Shown here: positions 30,643 to 42,000 of the stretch, piece by piece
How positions within the stretch are numbered: position 1 is the stretch's first letter
How the letters are laid out: each line of letters opens with the position of its first letter
Assembly (NCBI GenBank): GCA_001600495.1
Contig: BCKE01000063.1
Coordinates: forward strand, 124,001-188,000
Length of the DNA: 64,000 nucleotides
Origin: Pilasporangium apinafurcum
Lineage: Eukaryota > Oomycota > Peronosporomycetes > Pythiales > Pythiaceae
Direction of reading: 5' to 3'
The notes under the pieces: generated by a model
Databases searched by the model: none
Told to the model about the DNA's origin: nothing
The model's input: the letters and a program-made list of their open reading frames with translations, nothing else
Made by a program: the position numbers and the translations under genes

Positions 30643-32319
30643 ATGCAGTTCCGTCTTTTTCGTCTTCCATTAGTCGCTGCTATTGCAACTGCCATGGCCT
30701 CAACCGCCACAACCGTCTCAGCTAACGTCCATGTCCATGCAGAGGTTCATCGCACGCTGCAGCTACGAGGACATGCGAACGTGATGATCTCCATGAAAGA
30801 TACCCGTCCAGACGGAATGGTTCGAAGGCTGAGCAACAAAAACAAGCAGGGTCACAAGACTAAGCGTCATTTGAAAAATTGCCCAATGGACTCAGAACCA
30901 CCATCAGCAGATGAAGAAACAGATCCTGTTCAAGTGATGGTGGAACAGTTGGTAGAATACACACAGGAACAACACGAGCCAGTGATGCAAGTCATCTACC
31001 ACAGCCAAAACCAATCTTCATCTTCTTCTTCATCGTCATCCAGTGAACCAGGATGTCAAAAAGCCAAGAGTCTCTGGATCTCCAACGAGATTTACGTGCG
31101 TGAGGCCACCGCAGAGCTCATCGATCAACTTGCTGCGCTTCCTGAAGTGGGTTCCATCCGTGAAGAACTCGTCGCTCATGTGTCTGTTACTCAAATGTCA
31201 ACAGCCATTGCAGCTGATGGATCGACTTCGTTTATCGGCGAGTGGGGGGTTGAACGCATTCAGGCCCTGGAGGCCTGGAAACTCGGGTTCTTGGGGCAAA
31301 ACGTTCGCGTGGCGAGCATTGATACTGGTGTTCGCAGCACTCATTCCGCACTGAGTGGCAATTTTCTCGGCGAGTATGGCTGGTACGACGCCATCTCGAA
31401 TGCATCTGCTCCTATAGACACTGTTGGTCATGGCACTGGCGTCATGGGTATTATCGCGGGTGGACAAGGTTTTGGGGTTGCGCCACAAGCGACATGGATG
31501 ACCTGTCGAGCCTGTAGCATTGCCGATGAATGCCAGGAAGGTGATCTGCTTGAGTGTGCACAGTTCTTGACCTGTCCGTTCTCGAACGGCGATGAATCTC
31601 GGAAAGACTGCAGCAAGAAGCCACACGTAATCAACAATAGTTGGAACATGGACCGTGGTACAACCGCCTTCCGCGCGGCAGTTGATGTTTGGATCAGTGC
31701 CGGCATCATTCCTGTCTTCTCCAGTGGCAATAATGGACCAGGCTGTGGCACTGTGAACTCACCTGCCGATTGGACTGCTGGTATCGCTGTGGGGGCGACA
31801 GATTATGATGACAAGTTGGCGGGCTTCAGTGGTCGAGGACCAGGCTTAAATGGCGATATCAAACCGGATTTGGTCGCTCCAGGTGACACGGTAGTGTCTA
31901 TTGGGGCGGCATCGGACGATGATCTCAGTCTCTACTCTGGCACAAGCGTCGCTGCGCCACACGTGACCGGAGCAATCGCCCTGATGATGCAGGCGTTACC
32001 TAATTTGACCGTTGATGGTGTGAAGACCCTGCTACACCAATCGACTGATACGAGTCCGTTATCGATCGCGAGTCAGCTAACATGTGGAACGTCTAACGCA
32101 ACGTCCAATTTCCCTAATAATGCGTTTGGATATGGCCGAGTAAACGTGTTGAACGCCATCAAGACCCAGCAAACGGTCAATGTCACTACCGAGACCGCAA
32201 ATGCTGCAGGTACCGTGATCCATACGTCAACGTCACTGGATACTAGCGGATCGGGATCCATTGCGTTCTCTTCTAGTTTTTCTGGGCCAGGGGAGGTGAG
32301 TGTTGGTGACGCTGAGTAG
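30643..32319 (+). CDS. Secreted subtilisin-like serine protease (S8 family)
   Basis: Single exon, 558 residues from ATG at 30643; the frame extends upstream only through a TTG. The N terminus MQFRLFRLPLVAAIATAMAS is a clear signal peptide. A prosequence of about 190 residues follows, with a run of Ser. The protease domain has Asp about 227 (ASIDTGV), His about 263 (GHGTGVMGIIAG), oxyanion Asn about 363 (SSGNNGPG) and Ser about 435 (SGTSVAAPHVTG), all intact. The tail after the catalytic domain is Thr/Ser/Gly-rich. Cys pairs inside the domain (CRACSIADEC) suit a secreted enzyme. In a plant- or animal-associated oomycete it may act at the host interface, but nothing in the sequence proves that. 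Confidence 0.93.
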   Translation: MQFRLFRLPLVAAIATAMASTATTVSANVHVHAEVHRTLQLRGHANVMISMKDTRPDGMVRRLSNKNKQGHKTKRHLKNCPMDSEPPSADEETDPVQVMVEQLVEYTQEQHEPVMQVIYHSQNQSSSSSSSSSSEPGCQKAKSLWISNEIYVREATAELIDQLAALPEVGSIREELVAHVSVTQMSTAIAADGSTSFIGEWGVERIQALEAWKLGFLGQNVRVASIDTGVRSTHSALSGNFLGEYGWYDAISNASAPIDTVGHGTGVMGIIAGGQGFGVAPQATWMTCRACSIADECQEGDLLECAQFLTCPFSNGDESRKDCSKKPHVINNSWNMDRGTTAFRAAVDVWISAGIIPVFSSGNNGPGCGTVNSPADWTAGIAVGATDYDDKLAGFSGRGPGLNGDIKPDLVAPGDTVVSIGAASDDDLSLYSGTSVAAPHVTGAIALMMQALPNLTVDGVKTLLHQSTDTSPLSIASQLTCGTSNATSNFPNNAFGYGRVNVLNAIKTQQTVNVTTETANAAGTVIHTSTSLDTSGSGSIAFSSSFSGPGEVSVGDAE

Positions 32320-32481
32320 ATGTTGACCATCCACTATTTATCAGCATCAATACAAGAGTCCTGGACCAACACTGATTCAGTGACAAATTCTTTCGTGAAT
32401 TGCTTGTATTGCGAATTCTTCTCATCAAGTCCATCTTCGAAAGCTGACCTTCAGGAATATTGGCATACATTCATTTAAATA

Positions 32482-35096
32482 TTAGACTTCACTGCGTCTC
32501 GGATTGTCTCTTGGTCTTCGTGTCGTTACATTAGGCTTTTTCCAGACCTGAAACATGAGTTTCTCTTCCTCGAACTTTCGTTTTTCAGCAGCAAGTTGGT
32601 CTAACAGGTGCCACGGAATCTTGGCAGCTTGTATGTTTCTCCGTACTTTTTGTTGGCGACTCATTGCATCTCCTGAATCGCGCTGTTTATGAACATCCTG
32701 AATGATTTCCACTGGTTTGTCGCCAATTTCAGTCCTTTCGTTCTTCTTCTTCTTCCTGAAATGGTTGAGTCGCTTCTGGTGATTTTGCTGCATGTGTTGT
32801 ACGTTCTGGAAAGATCGCTCCATGTCTTGATAAATTGGATCAAAGATGGCTTTCGTTTGTTCCATCTGTGCTGAAGTTGTCACCAATGCTACCTGTTCCG
32901 AGAGATGAGTGATTCGATCTTTTGTATCGTCATTCTCTTTCGCTGCATCTCCCCCAGCCATATATTTCTTCCATTTCTCTTGAATAAATGCCAATATATT
33001 TGCATTTCCAAGATAAAACGTTTCTTTCGCTTTTGCTTCTTCGAGAACTTGTGCATCCCAGTGATTACCTCTCCATCGTTTGTCATGTTTCCCATTTTGA
33101 TGATACCACTGAATTCTCCAGCGTCGCTTCTGTTCCGCCACGCGTTGGCGCTTTTGAATGCCTCTCCGTTCATGCTGATATCGACACTCGCGCTGTCAAC
33201 CAACGAGGAGACATTGTACTATGATCTCAGCCAAGACGTTTCCATTTAAGTTTCAGATAATCGTTTACACGTACCTCCCAATAATCAAGAAATTCTTCAT
33301 CACGCCACGTTTGGAACTACAAAATAATCATTCCGTAGACTGCATTAGCACACAATAAAGAGGGATAACCATGTATTCTTTTATCTCGCTTCTCTTTCAA
33401 ACCTTCTGTCGTTTTTCCTCCATGTCGTCAATGCGTTCCAAGAGTTCCAATAAATCAAGCTCCTTGGTCTTGAACTCCAATCCCAACTCAAAAATGACTA
33501 CAAGCTTCATTTTTGTGATCAAAGCGCGTTGTTGCTTCATCTTGACTTCCATTTCCTCTACCCACCCGTCTTGAATAGCACGTGGAGAGACACGCATGCG
33601 TTGTGTTTGCATATCCAAATAAATACTTTCCATCTTCATGTGCATACACGCTCATTAAGCTCAGTGTGCTTAGTTTGCCAATACAGAATCCCACAAGTCA
33701 AACGTACATCGCAAATGCGTTCATGCTGCCTGAAATACTCGTCTTCTAGCTCAGAAACTCTAGTAAATGCATGCAGAATATCAAACCACATTGAAGATCG
33801 AAATGCTGTACAACTAACACCATGAATACGTACTGCTCACGCAATTGTAGTCGCTTTAGCCTCGCTTGTAGTTTGTCGCGTTGTATCCTATGCCATTCTT
33901 CTTCCGCTTCTAGTACCAGCATGAACTCTTGTCGATTCCTCGTCTCTCTATCTCGTAGTAATTCATCAATTTTCACTCGTGCTTGCATGCCACGAAACAT
34001 GCGTTGAATGCTTGTTGCGGCTCCATTGAGTTGTATTTGCTTCCGACGAAACATCTTTCTGGCGAGAATACCACGTACAAATCGCTGCAGGTTGATCACC
34101 TCCCGTGAAAGCCACAGGATATCTGTCTTCCTTCGTGATGCAACTCCTCGCCACATCATTTGAATATGCAATGCAGCGACGTGTTTCTTCAGTTGATGAT
34201 ATTTTTTTCTCACGAAATAACCGCGCACCATCGCCTGAATTCGAACAGTATTCACAAACTCCCATTGTTTCCAAGTATGTACTACTCGACGCATGTAATA
34301 TCCACGAAAAGCCGCTTGGATTCGTGTGACACGATATGTGCGATTGATATGCCAGATCCGCAACCATTGACGACAACACATACCACGCGCTATGCGCTGA
34401 ATTTGCACAGCTGCCTTCGTTTTCTGATAGTATAGTTTCCAGAATTGCCGGCGTAAGTATGTCTGCCACCATCGCTGGATGCGACTAGCACTCTAATAAA
34501 GCATCATAGCCATCAGCTCATTACTAAAACTCGCTATAATCCCAAATTTGCACCAAAAAACATACACTTACCATAGCATAGCGCTTTTCAAGCATGAGCA
34601 TGTCCTGCACAATCCGCGGCCGCCTTTTTTTTCTATATGTTACCAAGAGCATCACACATGTTCCAAATGAGGGTGGCATCAATAGCAATGTTCCCAACTC
34701 CATGAAACCTCACTTTTGAACGCGTTCACGCAGTGTTTTATCCCGTAGTAACATCGCCAGTCGCAAATTCTCCACTGCATACACATTTTTCTTGTTCATG
34801 GCCTCGTTTTTCTGATGATGAGAACTCATCTGCAGCTCTTCTTGTTGATCTCTTGTGAGTATCCGTTGCTGCCTCATCACCGCCTTCTTCTTCCATTCTA
34901 ATTTCTGATGCTGCAGCTCCATATCCAGCCGCGCGGCGGCATCGGCGACTTCATATTTCCCTTTGATCTGCTGTTTCTTTTGTCGCGCAGCAGCCTCAAT
35001 CCGCTCTTCCTCTTCGTGCTCTACATCCAATTCTGCCGCACACAGCCACGCTGACTTGACTGACAGCAGCGCATTGTTCATCTTATTACTCTTCAT
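32482..35096 (-). CDS. IQ-motif protein, probably cytoskeletal or flagellar
   Basis: Seven exons join in frame to 710 residues: 35096-34714, 34632-34572, 34492-33830, 33749-33708, 33633-33403, 33316-33275 and 33192-32482. The two 42-nt exons are small but have sound splice sites and keep the frame. The N-terminal 130 residues are charged coiled coil. Exon 3 carries a row of IQ-like calmodulin-binding motifs: AVQIQRIARGMCCRQW, VTRIQAAFRGYYMRR, TVRIQAMVRGYFVRK, ALHIQMMWRGVASRR, INLQRFVRGILARK and ATSIQRMFRGMQARV. The rest is again charged helix. Arrays of IQ motifs between coiled coils are frequent in flagellar and centrosomal proteins. No motor or enzyme domain is seen, so a calmodulin-dependent structural role is the best guess. 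Confidence 0.8.
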
Positions 35097-35447
35097 ACTT
35101 TAACTATTGGGCTCTATTTACATAGAAAAACAAGGAGAGGTCGTGACAAATGAAATCATCATCATTGTTTTGCGCATCTTGATGCATTAAAAACTGTGAC
35201 TCTTCGAGTTTGGAATGGAGGTTTTCTGATTCAGAAAGCAGAACCCCTTAATTATGCTGCATGATATACTTTGTGTTATTCTCTGATGGAAAATTATTTA
35301 GAAATTGCTTTGCTCATCATCCTATGAATGCTCATAGGCGGCCATCTAAAGTAATTCTCATCTAATGGTCGAACTAGGATGGCTAAAGAGATCGATTCCG
35401 TATATTTGATGTGCATTTTATATTCTCTACTGTCATTTAAATCATCT
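35097..35447. other. Intergenic
   Basis: 351 nt between the start of the IQ-motif gene and the stop of the upstream phospholipase B-like gene, both on the minus strand. Should hold a 3' UTR and a promoter. Nothing specific is seen. Confidence 0.45.
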
Positions 35448-37448
35448 TTATCGTTCATGACGCATACTTTCATAGCCAAATGCAAAGCTCTTCGGGTGAC
35501 CGTAATGAGCACTCTTGTTCGCAAGCTCTTCTGTCCATTCAAAGACTGGATTTTGGTCATACGTAGGACCCATTACTGCCTCACATTCCAGTCGTTGCAG
35601 CTTCTCCAGCGTCGTCACCTTTGCATCAATGGCGCCATCCAGTGAAAACAGCATTGGATCTGTTTCCAGGTCGTATCTGGAGGCAATCGCATGAGAAGCA
35701 TGACCGTTGGAGAGAGGGTCATTCTGCCAGTCGTTGTAGCGCATCAGTCGCTTCAAATCGTCCAGTGTTTCCACTTGTGGTGCATCACGTTGGAAAAGCT
35801 TGGCGCGGGTACAATTCGCATGTGACCACGACGCACTTTGGTTGGTCGATAAGTACGCAGCTTGAAAACCCGACTGCGCGTAGATGCTCGGGAAGTAAGG
35901 CACATTGTAAGACGCCCAGTAGCCTTGTGTGTTGATCACTGAAGAAGCATCCTCTGCGTGAATAAAGCCTGGCAATTGTTCCAAGACTGTCAATCCACCG
36001 GGTTGGAACCCTTTGCCTTGGACGAATTTGTGGGTGTCAATGATCATCCACTGGTCATTATAGGTCCCGCTATTGTATTTCGAAAATGTTTTTGCCCATG
36101 ATGCACCATCAGTTGCGAGTAGATTGGCGATATTGGATCGAAGCCAACAGAAGACACTTTCTGGCGTGATTTGGTCATACAGCGTCATGTCAAACACTCC
36201 ATGTGTCGTTTCCATGACGCCCAACCCCGCGTTAGTCATATACCAATCGTCCACGGACGACAAATATCCTGGACTACTCGACATCGATATCTTTCTACGA
36301 GAGTTATAAGTGGTCGGAAGTGGCAAGTCGTAGTGCTTGAACATACGATTCATCGACGCGTAGACGTCCCATGTGGCATGACCCCATACAACGTCACTAA
36401 AGCCTGGCAATATTCGAATCAGCGCCGAGCATTTCAGGTTCTTTAGAAATGTATAAAGTGATTGCGTAATGGGATTGAACTTGATTTTTTGCCCTTGAGC
36501 TTGAGCAGCAGCGCGTTGACTAATAGTGATGAGATCTTCCAAATCGCCATCAGCGTTGAGCATGAACAAGTCAATCTCTGTCGCACGCAACTCGCTCTGT
36601 GAGAACTGCCGATAGCCATCGACTAGCCCATGGAACTGAGCTAAGAGATTGCCCATTGCATCCCAATATGTGGCATCCGGCAGCTGTGGATTCGCAGCAT
36701 AATACTTGACTTGCGCCGTCATCCAGTCGAGATTTGCCTGCAATAAACGCTGCAAATATGTCAGTGTGATTAAATCCGCTCGGTCGCCATTGGGGAAGAA
36801 TGTGAGCAAGACATTGCGGAAATGCTCGTCCATCCGTCGATGCGTTAAAGCACCTTCTGCATATCCAGCGGCATAGAAAATCGCTTTCCGTCGTTCTCTT
36901 ATAGCAGCAATATCCTCAACGTTACTCAAGGAGACGTCTGCAGTTTGTACCCACAGCTGTGACCATCCAATAGTATGTAAACTGTCGTTAAAGGTCGCCC
37001 AAGCATCCGCTCTCCATGTCGCGTCTTCCTCAATCGCAGCGGCAAACGTGACATCCACATTCCCACTGGCGTTCGTGTAGACGTACACTGCGTATGTACC
37101 ACCCTCGTCAGCCAGTGATGGTTCCGCTAATTCCAAGCCTTTTGTTGATCGTAGCAACGTCGATGTACGATTGTAGTTGCTCATGATGGGAGTGTGTGGA
37201 TCATGATCGACAGCAGCGGATAGATCGTCGATGCGTTCGTTCCCATTCGACACTATCGTCACGGTGATAATCACACAGACGAGTGCAACCGCCAGCAGCG
37301 TTCGCACACGCGCCGTCCATTGTCGCTCGCGTTGCAATTGCCATACAGCATTTTTTTTTTCTTCTGCTTGTTGTCCATCATTCACCGCGTGCATCTGCAT
37401 TTGTTGCTCCAGGTGGAATGTGCCGTAACGATCAAACGACTGCGCCAT
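35448..37448 (-). CDS. Phospholipase B-like protein, type II membrane-anchored, copy 1
   Basis: Single exon, 666 residues from ATG at 37448; upstream codons are open only from a GTG and the paralogue supports this start. A short Gln-rich cytosolic stretch is followed by a hydrophobic anchor (VRTLLAVALVCVIITVTIVS), so the bulk faces the lumen or the outside. The rest matches the phospholipase B-like (PLBD/lama) family, Ntn-hydrolase-fold acid hydrolases of lysosomes: KCSALIRILPGFSDVVWGHA holds the candidate nucleophilic Cys, then TWDVYASMNRMFKHY, SSSPGYLSSVDDWY, YNSGTYNDQWMIID and GGLTVLEQLPGFIHA. The substrate of this family is uncertain. Its partner is the gene at 60634, in the opposite orientation 23 kb away. 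Confidence 0.9.
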   Translation of the reverse strand: MAQSFDRYGTFHLEQQMQMHAVNDGQQAEEKKNAVWQLQRERQWTARVRTLLAVALVCVIITVTIVSNGNERIDDLSAAVDHDPHTPIMSNYNRTSTLLRSTKGLELAEPSLADEGGTYAVYVYTNASGNVDVTFAAAIEEDATWRADAWATFNDSLHTIGWSQLWVQTADVSLSNVEDIAAIRERRKAIFYAAGYAEGALTHRRMDEHFRNVLLTFFPNGDRADLITLTYLQRLLQANLDWMTAQVKYYAANPQLPDATYWDAMGNLLAQFHGLVDGYRQFSQSELRATEIDLFMLNADGDLEDLITISQRAAAQAQGQKIKFNPITQSLYTFLKNLKCSALIRILPGFSDVVWGHATWDVYASMNRMFKHYDLPLPTTYNSRRKISMSSSPGYLSSVDDWYMTNAGLGVMETTHGVFDMTLYDQITPESVFCWLRSNIANLLATDGASWAKTFSKYNSGTYNDQWMIIDTHKFVQGKGFQPGGLTVLEQLPGFIHAEDASSVINTQGYWASYNVPYFPSIYAQSGFQAAYLSTNQSASWSHANCTRAKLFQRDAPQVETLDDLKRLMRYNDWQNDPLSNGHASHAIASRYDLETDPMLFSLDGAIDAKVTTLEKLQRLECEAVMGPTYDQNPVFEWTEELANKSAHYGHPKSFAFGYESMRHER

Positions 37449-38047
37449 GTGCATTAGTTGAAGAAGCAGGAGAGAAAGCGCTCGCGCGTAGTTTGGAGCA
37501 CTTCGTTGCTCGTCGAAGTGAAAAGGAAGATTGGCAATGGTTGCTGACGTCAGAAGCTGCTGAGATACATGGAGCGTGTGAGGGTGGTACTGAGCTTGAT
37601 GGAATGATGGATTCACTGGTCGCCTATTGGCTCAGGCGCGAGTCTGCAACTGCATCGACAAACTGATTCACCAAAACACGGTGGATCTATCATATAAATT
37701 GTATACTCTGATATACTCGTACTTACCATTTTATGTAATATATTCATATTAATACACCTGAAATTGCTGAAAATTTGTGCATGACTTCACAATGCCGTCA
37801 GCCGTTATTATACCGGTATCTACCGGTAAATGCTCGAATGGCTGAAAGCTCATAGGCGTTTCACGTTGAAGTTGGCTGAGTAGCCACATAACTCCTGTTG
37901 TCATGGCTTGCCACGTGCCAAGAGATCAAACCAATTGGTAGTGTTCTCTTTCTCTCTATCTATCCAACAACAATAAACCAACTGTTGTTCAAAGTCTCTT
38001 TTCATGTAAGAGACCATCTCTTTGTTCATTACGGACTGCTTCTAGTA
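37449..38047. other. Intergenic
   Basis: About 600 nt between the PLB-like gene start and the stop of the coiled-coil gene. A short palindromic-looking pair of TACCGGTA sits near 37814-37830. No gene is supported; a frame antisense to the PLB-like 5' end is a shadow. Confidence 0.45.
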
Positions 38048-38694
38048 CTAGCGGAGCAGATTGCGCTGTGCCACAGCCGCTGTGAGACTCAACTCGCACT
38101 CTTCCCGGATCCGCTCGATCTGCGCCTTGTAGAATGTTCGCTCTTGATCATGTCGCTTGCGCAGTCGTTGCTTCCCAATGGCAGACAGCTCCATGCGTAG
38201 CTGAACTTCCCGTGCTACCTCGCGTTCGATTTCTTCTTGAACCAACATCTGGATTTGTTGTTGATACTGTTGCTTCATTTTGTCGAGTAGTTCTACCTCC
38301 AGTGCTCGTCGCTGAAAATCAGATAGATCTTTCCGCTCTAATTCGTGACGAATACCTGCCATTGATTGACGAAAACGCCGCTCTGCTTTCTACTACAGAC
38401 AAAAGACGTGCGGACGAGTTGACTCAATATCTGCAGAAACTATTTTCTCTCTCACACACATAAACATAATCTCACCTCCATTCTAGCGAGTTGCTGTTGC
38501 CTCCATGCAACGCTATCGCCCAATTGCCTTCTTGACTGGGTTTCTGCATGGATAGCACTCAGGTTGGGCGAAGACGATGCTTCGAAGGCAAAATATGGGG
38601 GAGATGTGGCTGTGATTCCTGTACCTATAACAGGTGCGTCATCAGACAGGTCGACAATCAGGCGTTCGCCTGTTTCAGCATCATACACCTCCAT
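38048..38694 (-). CDS. Small coiled-coil protein of unknown function
   Basis: Two exons (38694-38476, 38389-38048) joined across an 86-nt intron give 186 residues. The N-terminal part (MEVYDAETGERLIVDLSDDA) is acidic and mixed; from about residue 60 onward it is one long charged helix (RQQQLARMEKAERRFRQS, DKMKQQYQQQIQMLVQEE, LRKRHDQERTFYKAQIERI) ending in LLR. No named domain is recognised. An alternative ATG at 38853 would add 53 residues including a hydrophobic patch, but these look like promoter sequence shared with the kinesin gene. Its position head-to-head with a kinesin makes a cytoskeletal role plausible but unproven. Confidence 0.65.
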
Positions 38695-39032
38695 TTTCGC
38701 CAACCTCTCTAATATATAATGTATCAGCGCAAGCCATTTCCACGTCGCCTGGTAAGACGAAAATAGCTCAATGACCACAAAAATGAATGGCAACAATTTG
38801 GATGCTCGTCGGTTTCTTTGCGAGCGATTGTTCCGCCCTAAAATATTGAGCATTCCAATTTACCAAATTGACATTCTTCGCAACTCTGTGTTGATTCAAG
38901 TATTCCTTCCCTTCTTCCATGTCATCTTGCCATTAAAACCTCTTTACGGCTCATCGTTGCTTTTTGCAAGCTGTTTGTTTGTATTTACTATCATCATCAT
39001 CATCACTAGCACCTACTTAACGTCTATAGACA
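38695..39032. promoter_or_regulatory. Shared upstream region of divergent coiled-coil and kinesin genes
   Basis: 338 nt between the two start codons. A short ATC repeat (ATCATCATCATCATCAC) sits at about 38991-39007, just before the kinesin start. Both promoters must lie here. Confidence 0.4.
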
Positions 39033-42000
39033 ATGAAGACAGAGGAAGCAGAAAACATCCGCGTGGCGGTGCGTTGTCGGCCAATGAACGAGCGTGAGAT
39101 CCGTGAACAGGCCGTTTCCTGCTTCACGAGCGATAATGGAAACGCTGTGCTCACAAATCTCGAGAATCCCACAGAGAAATACGAATTTGGCTACGATTTT
39201 GTCTACGGCTGCGACACGGAACAGGAAAAAGTCTTTCATGACATTGGTGTCCCGATCCTTGATCGCGCGTTTGGTGGGTACAATGGCACTATCTTCGCGT
39301 ATGGACAGACAGGAAGTGGCAAGACCTTCAGTATGAGCGGTGTTGCGGGATCCGAGGTCCTTGAAGGACTCATTCCACGCATGAACAAGGCGATTTTCGA
39401 GCGGATCAAAGCAGACAGGCAAGCGAATCCGCATAAACTCTACCTTGTGGAGTGCTCGTTCTTTGAGATCTACAACGAGATCATCTACGACCTACTGGAC
39501 GCGAGTGGCAACAAGAAACAGAGCAAAGGGGGTTTAGAGATCAAAGAGCACTCCGTACTGGGTATTTACGTGAAAGACCTCCAAGAGCGGGTCGTTGAAA
39601 GCCGAGATGAAGTGATTGACCTCATGACCCAAGGTGCAGGCGCCCGCACCGTTGGCTATACACAGATGAACGCTGAGAGTTCGCGGTCACACTCGATTTT
39701 TGTGATTAAGATTCACCAGAAGGATGCCACGGACGAAAGCAAAAACATCTTCGCAAAGATTAATTTAGTTGATTTAGCTGGTAGTGAGCGTGCTGCTTCA
39801 ACAGGTGCACAAGGTGACCGACTGAAAGAAGGTGCAAATATCAACAAGAGTCTGAGTGCGTTGGGAAATGTCATCAATGCGCTCGTTGAAGCCTCTCGGA
39901 CGGGCAAGAAAGTGTTTATTCCCTACAGAAATTCCAAACTCACGCGCGTGTTGCAAGAATCGCTGGGCGGAAACAGTCTTTGCTCGATGTTGGCGACGCT
40001 TTCGCCGGCAAACATCAACTTTGCTGAGACGCTGAGCACACTAAAATATGCGAGTCGCGCCAAGTCAATCAAAGTAAACGCCAAAAAGAACGAGGCATCG
40101 AGTCAGATCAGTCAGCTGAACGATGAGATTGCTGCTCTCAAGAAGAAACTGATGGAGCAAACGTCGGCAACGCTCGGATTGGATCCAAAGGAAAAAGAAG
40201 AAATTGTTAAGCAATACGAGAAGCAGATTCAGGAGATGGATCGTGTACGACTGCAGACCTGGGAGGACAAAGCGCGACTTTCAAAACAACATGAACTCGA
40301 GCGGAAGCGCTTGGCGAAGGAAAAAGCGCTTGCCGATCAGAAAATTCGAGACGAACGCACGCGAAAATGGAAATTGCTCGAAGAGAAAGGCGATGTGGAG
40401 CTGTTGATGCGGGCATTAAGGGATTTGGATGGACCTAGCGGGACTAGTGCTATTGGTTTGAGATTAGAAGAGCAGTGGTTAGAGCGAGCGCAGAAGATGA
40501 AGGCACTGGAAACGGATGCGAAAGACCACCGGACGCTCATTCTTGTGTTTAAAGACTCGCTTTACAAAGATGCGGAGCAATGGGCAAAGCGCTTCCAACT
40601 GGATGGTAAAGCTGGTGATGGTGGTGGAGGTACTAGTTGTAATCGTAGGGATGACTCAGCGGCAGTACACATGACTGCCAGTCAATTGTGTAGTAAACTG
40701 CAAAATATTCAGCAGGAAAGCACGCAGTTGCTGCAAATCGAAAATCAATTGATTGTTGAAGGTAGCACATTGGCAAACGATATAATGAGTGAGCTACTAC
40801 AATTTAAAGAGCAGCGTGCAATGATCAAGGCCAATCATACAAATAAACCGTCGACTTCAGCTCCAACCACAGGAGGTAATAAAATGGCGGTGAAAGAGGA
40901 GGAGCAGTTACTAGAAGAGCGTGAAAAAGGACTTTCCATGACGCTGATGATGGTACAAGCCCAACGCGCAAAGCTGGTCAGTTCGATAAAGCGCGAACGG
41001 ATGAAAATTTTTGACTTCCAAGTGATTACAACGCAGTTTGCCGCATACATCGACCAGCAGACCGCGAATCTGCAATCAGCGGAGGAAAATGGCAGCTCAG
41101 AGAAGGTAGCGAAGATCGGGATGTGGCGAAACGCCAAGGCGGCGCTATTGAATGTTGCCAACACGTGGCGAACTGCTTGTCCATCCGAAACAGCAGTAGA
41201 AATTTCAACACCATTATTACCAGCTGTGACGTATACGTCAAAGGGAGAGACGAGACCACTTGGAATCGAATCCAAATCGGTCTCAGACGAATGTTTGCTG
41301 ATGTCTTCGAAGAAATCGGACGCCAAGTTTGTGCGGATGAACAGTCCACATTTCTGGCTGCCGGAGGAGCAAGACAAATCACCAGCGTTGATAATCGATT
41401 TCGAACTCCCAAGATTCTTTGATTCAATCATGATCGTTGGTGGAATGTTTAACGGGTCCACTACTTTCCCATACACACCCAGTGGAGGTGCAAGTATTTC
41501 CAGCTTAAATGGACAGGTAAATCCCAATCGCCCACGAAGTCCAAATGACGCTGTTACTGCAGGAACATCATTGCCTCCACAGTCTTTATTTGTGCTCAAA
41601 TCAGCAAGTGAATTGCAGGCAGAACTACATAAATACAAACTGGCGGAAATCACCGGTGACTACGAGACAACCTATGCGATTTTGAGCAACGTCATGTCCT
41701 GGGTTGACTTGTTGAAGACGGCAGTTGTGCCCGCGAAACTGTTTGCGCGGCCTCCCGTGCGCTTTCTGCACGACGTCATCTCGATGGCCATCCATAACAC
41801 AAAATTCGCCGACGATTTGTTCTCTCCCACTGAAAAAGATTATACACAACTCACATCCAAAACCGAGCGTGCGGATTACTTGACCAAGATCCTCGATTTC
41901 GTCCAGGAACATTACAAACAGAAGAAAGACCGTGGCGAATGCGACTATAGCGTCGTGATTGCTGCAACGGCATTTAATATCTTGACTGGAAAAGAAGCAA

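Noticed and set aside
38695-38853. Upstream ATG extension of the small coiled-coil gene
   Set aside because: The added 53 residues have an odd hydrophobic patch and fall in the narrow promoter shared with the kinesin; the later ATG has a more typical start.
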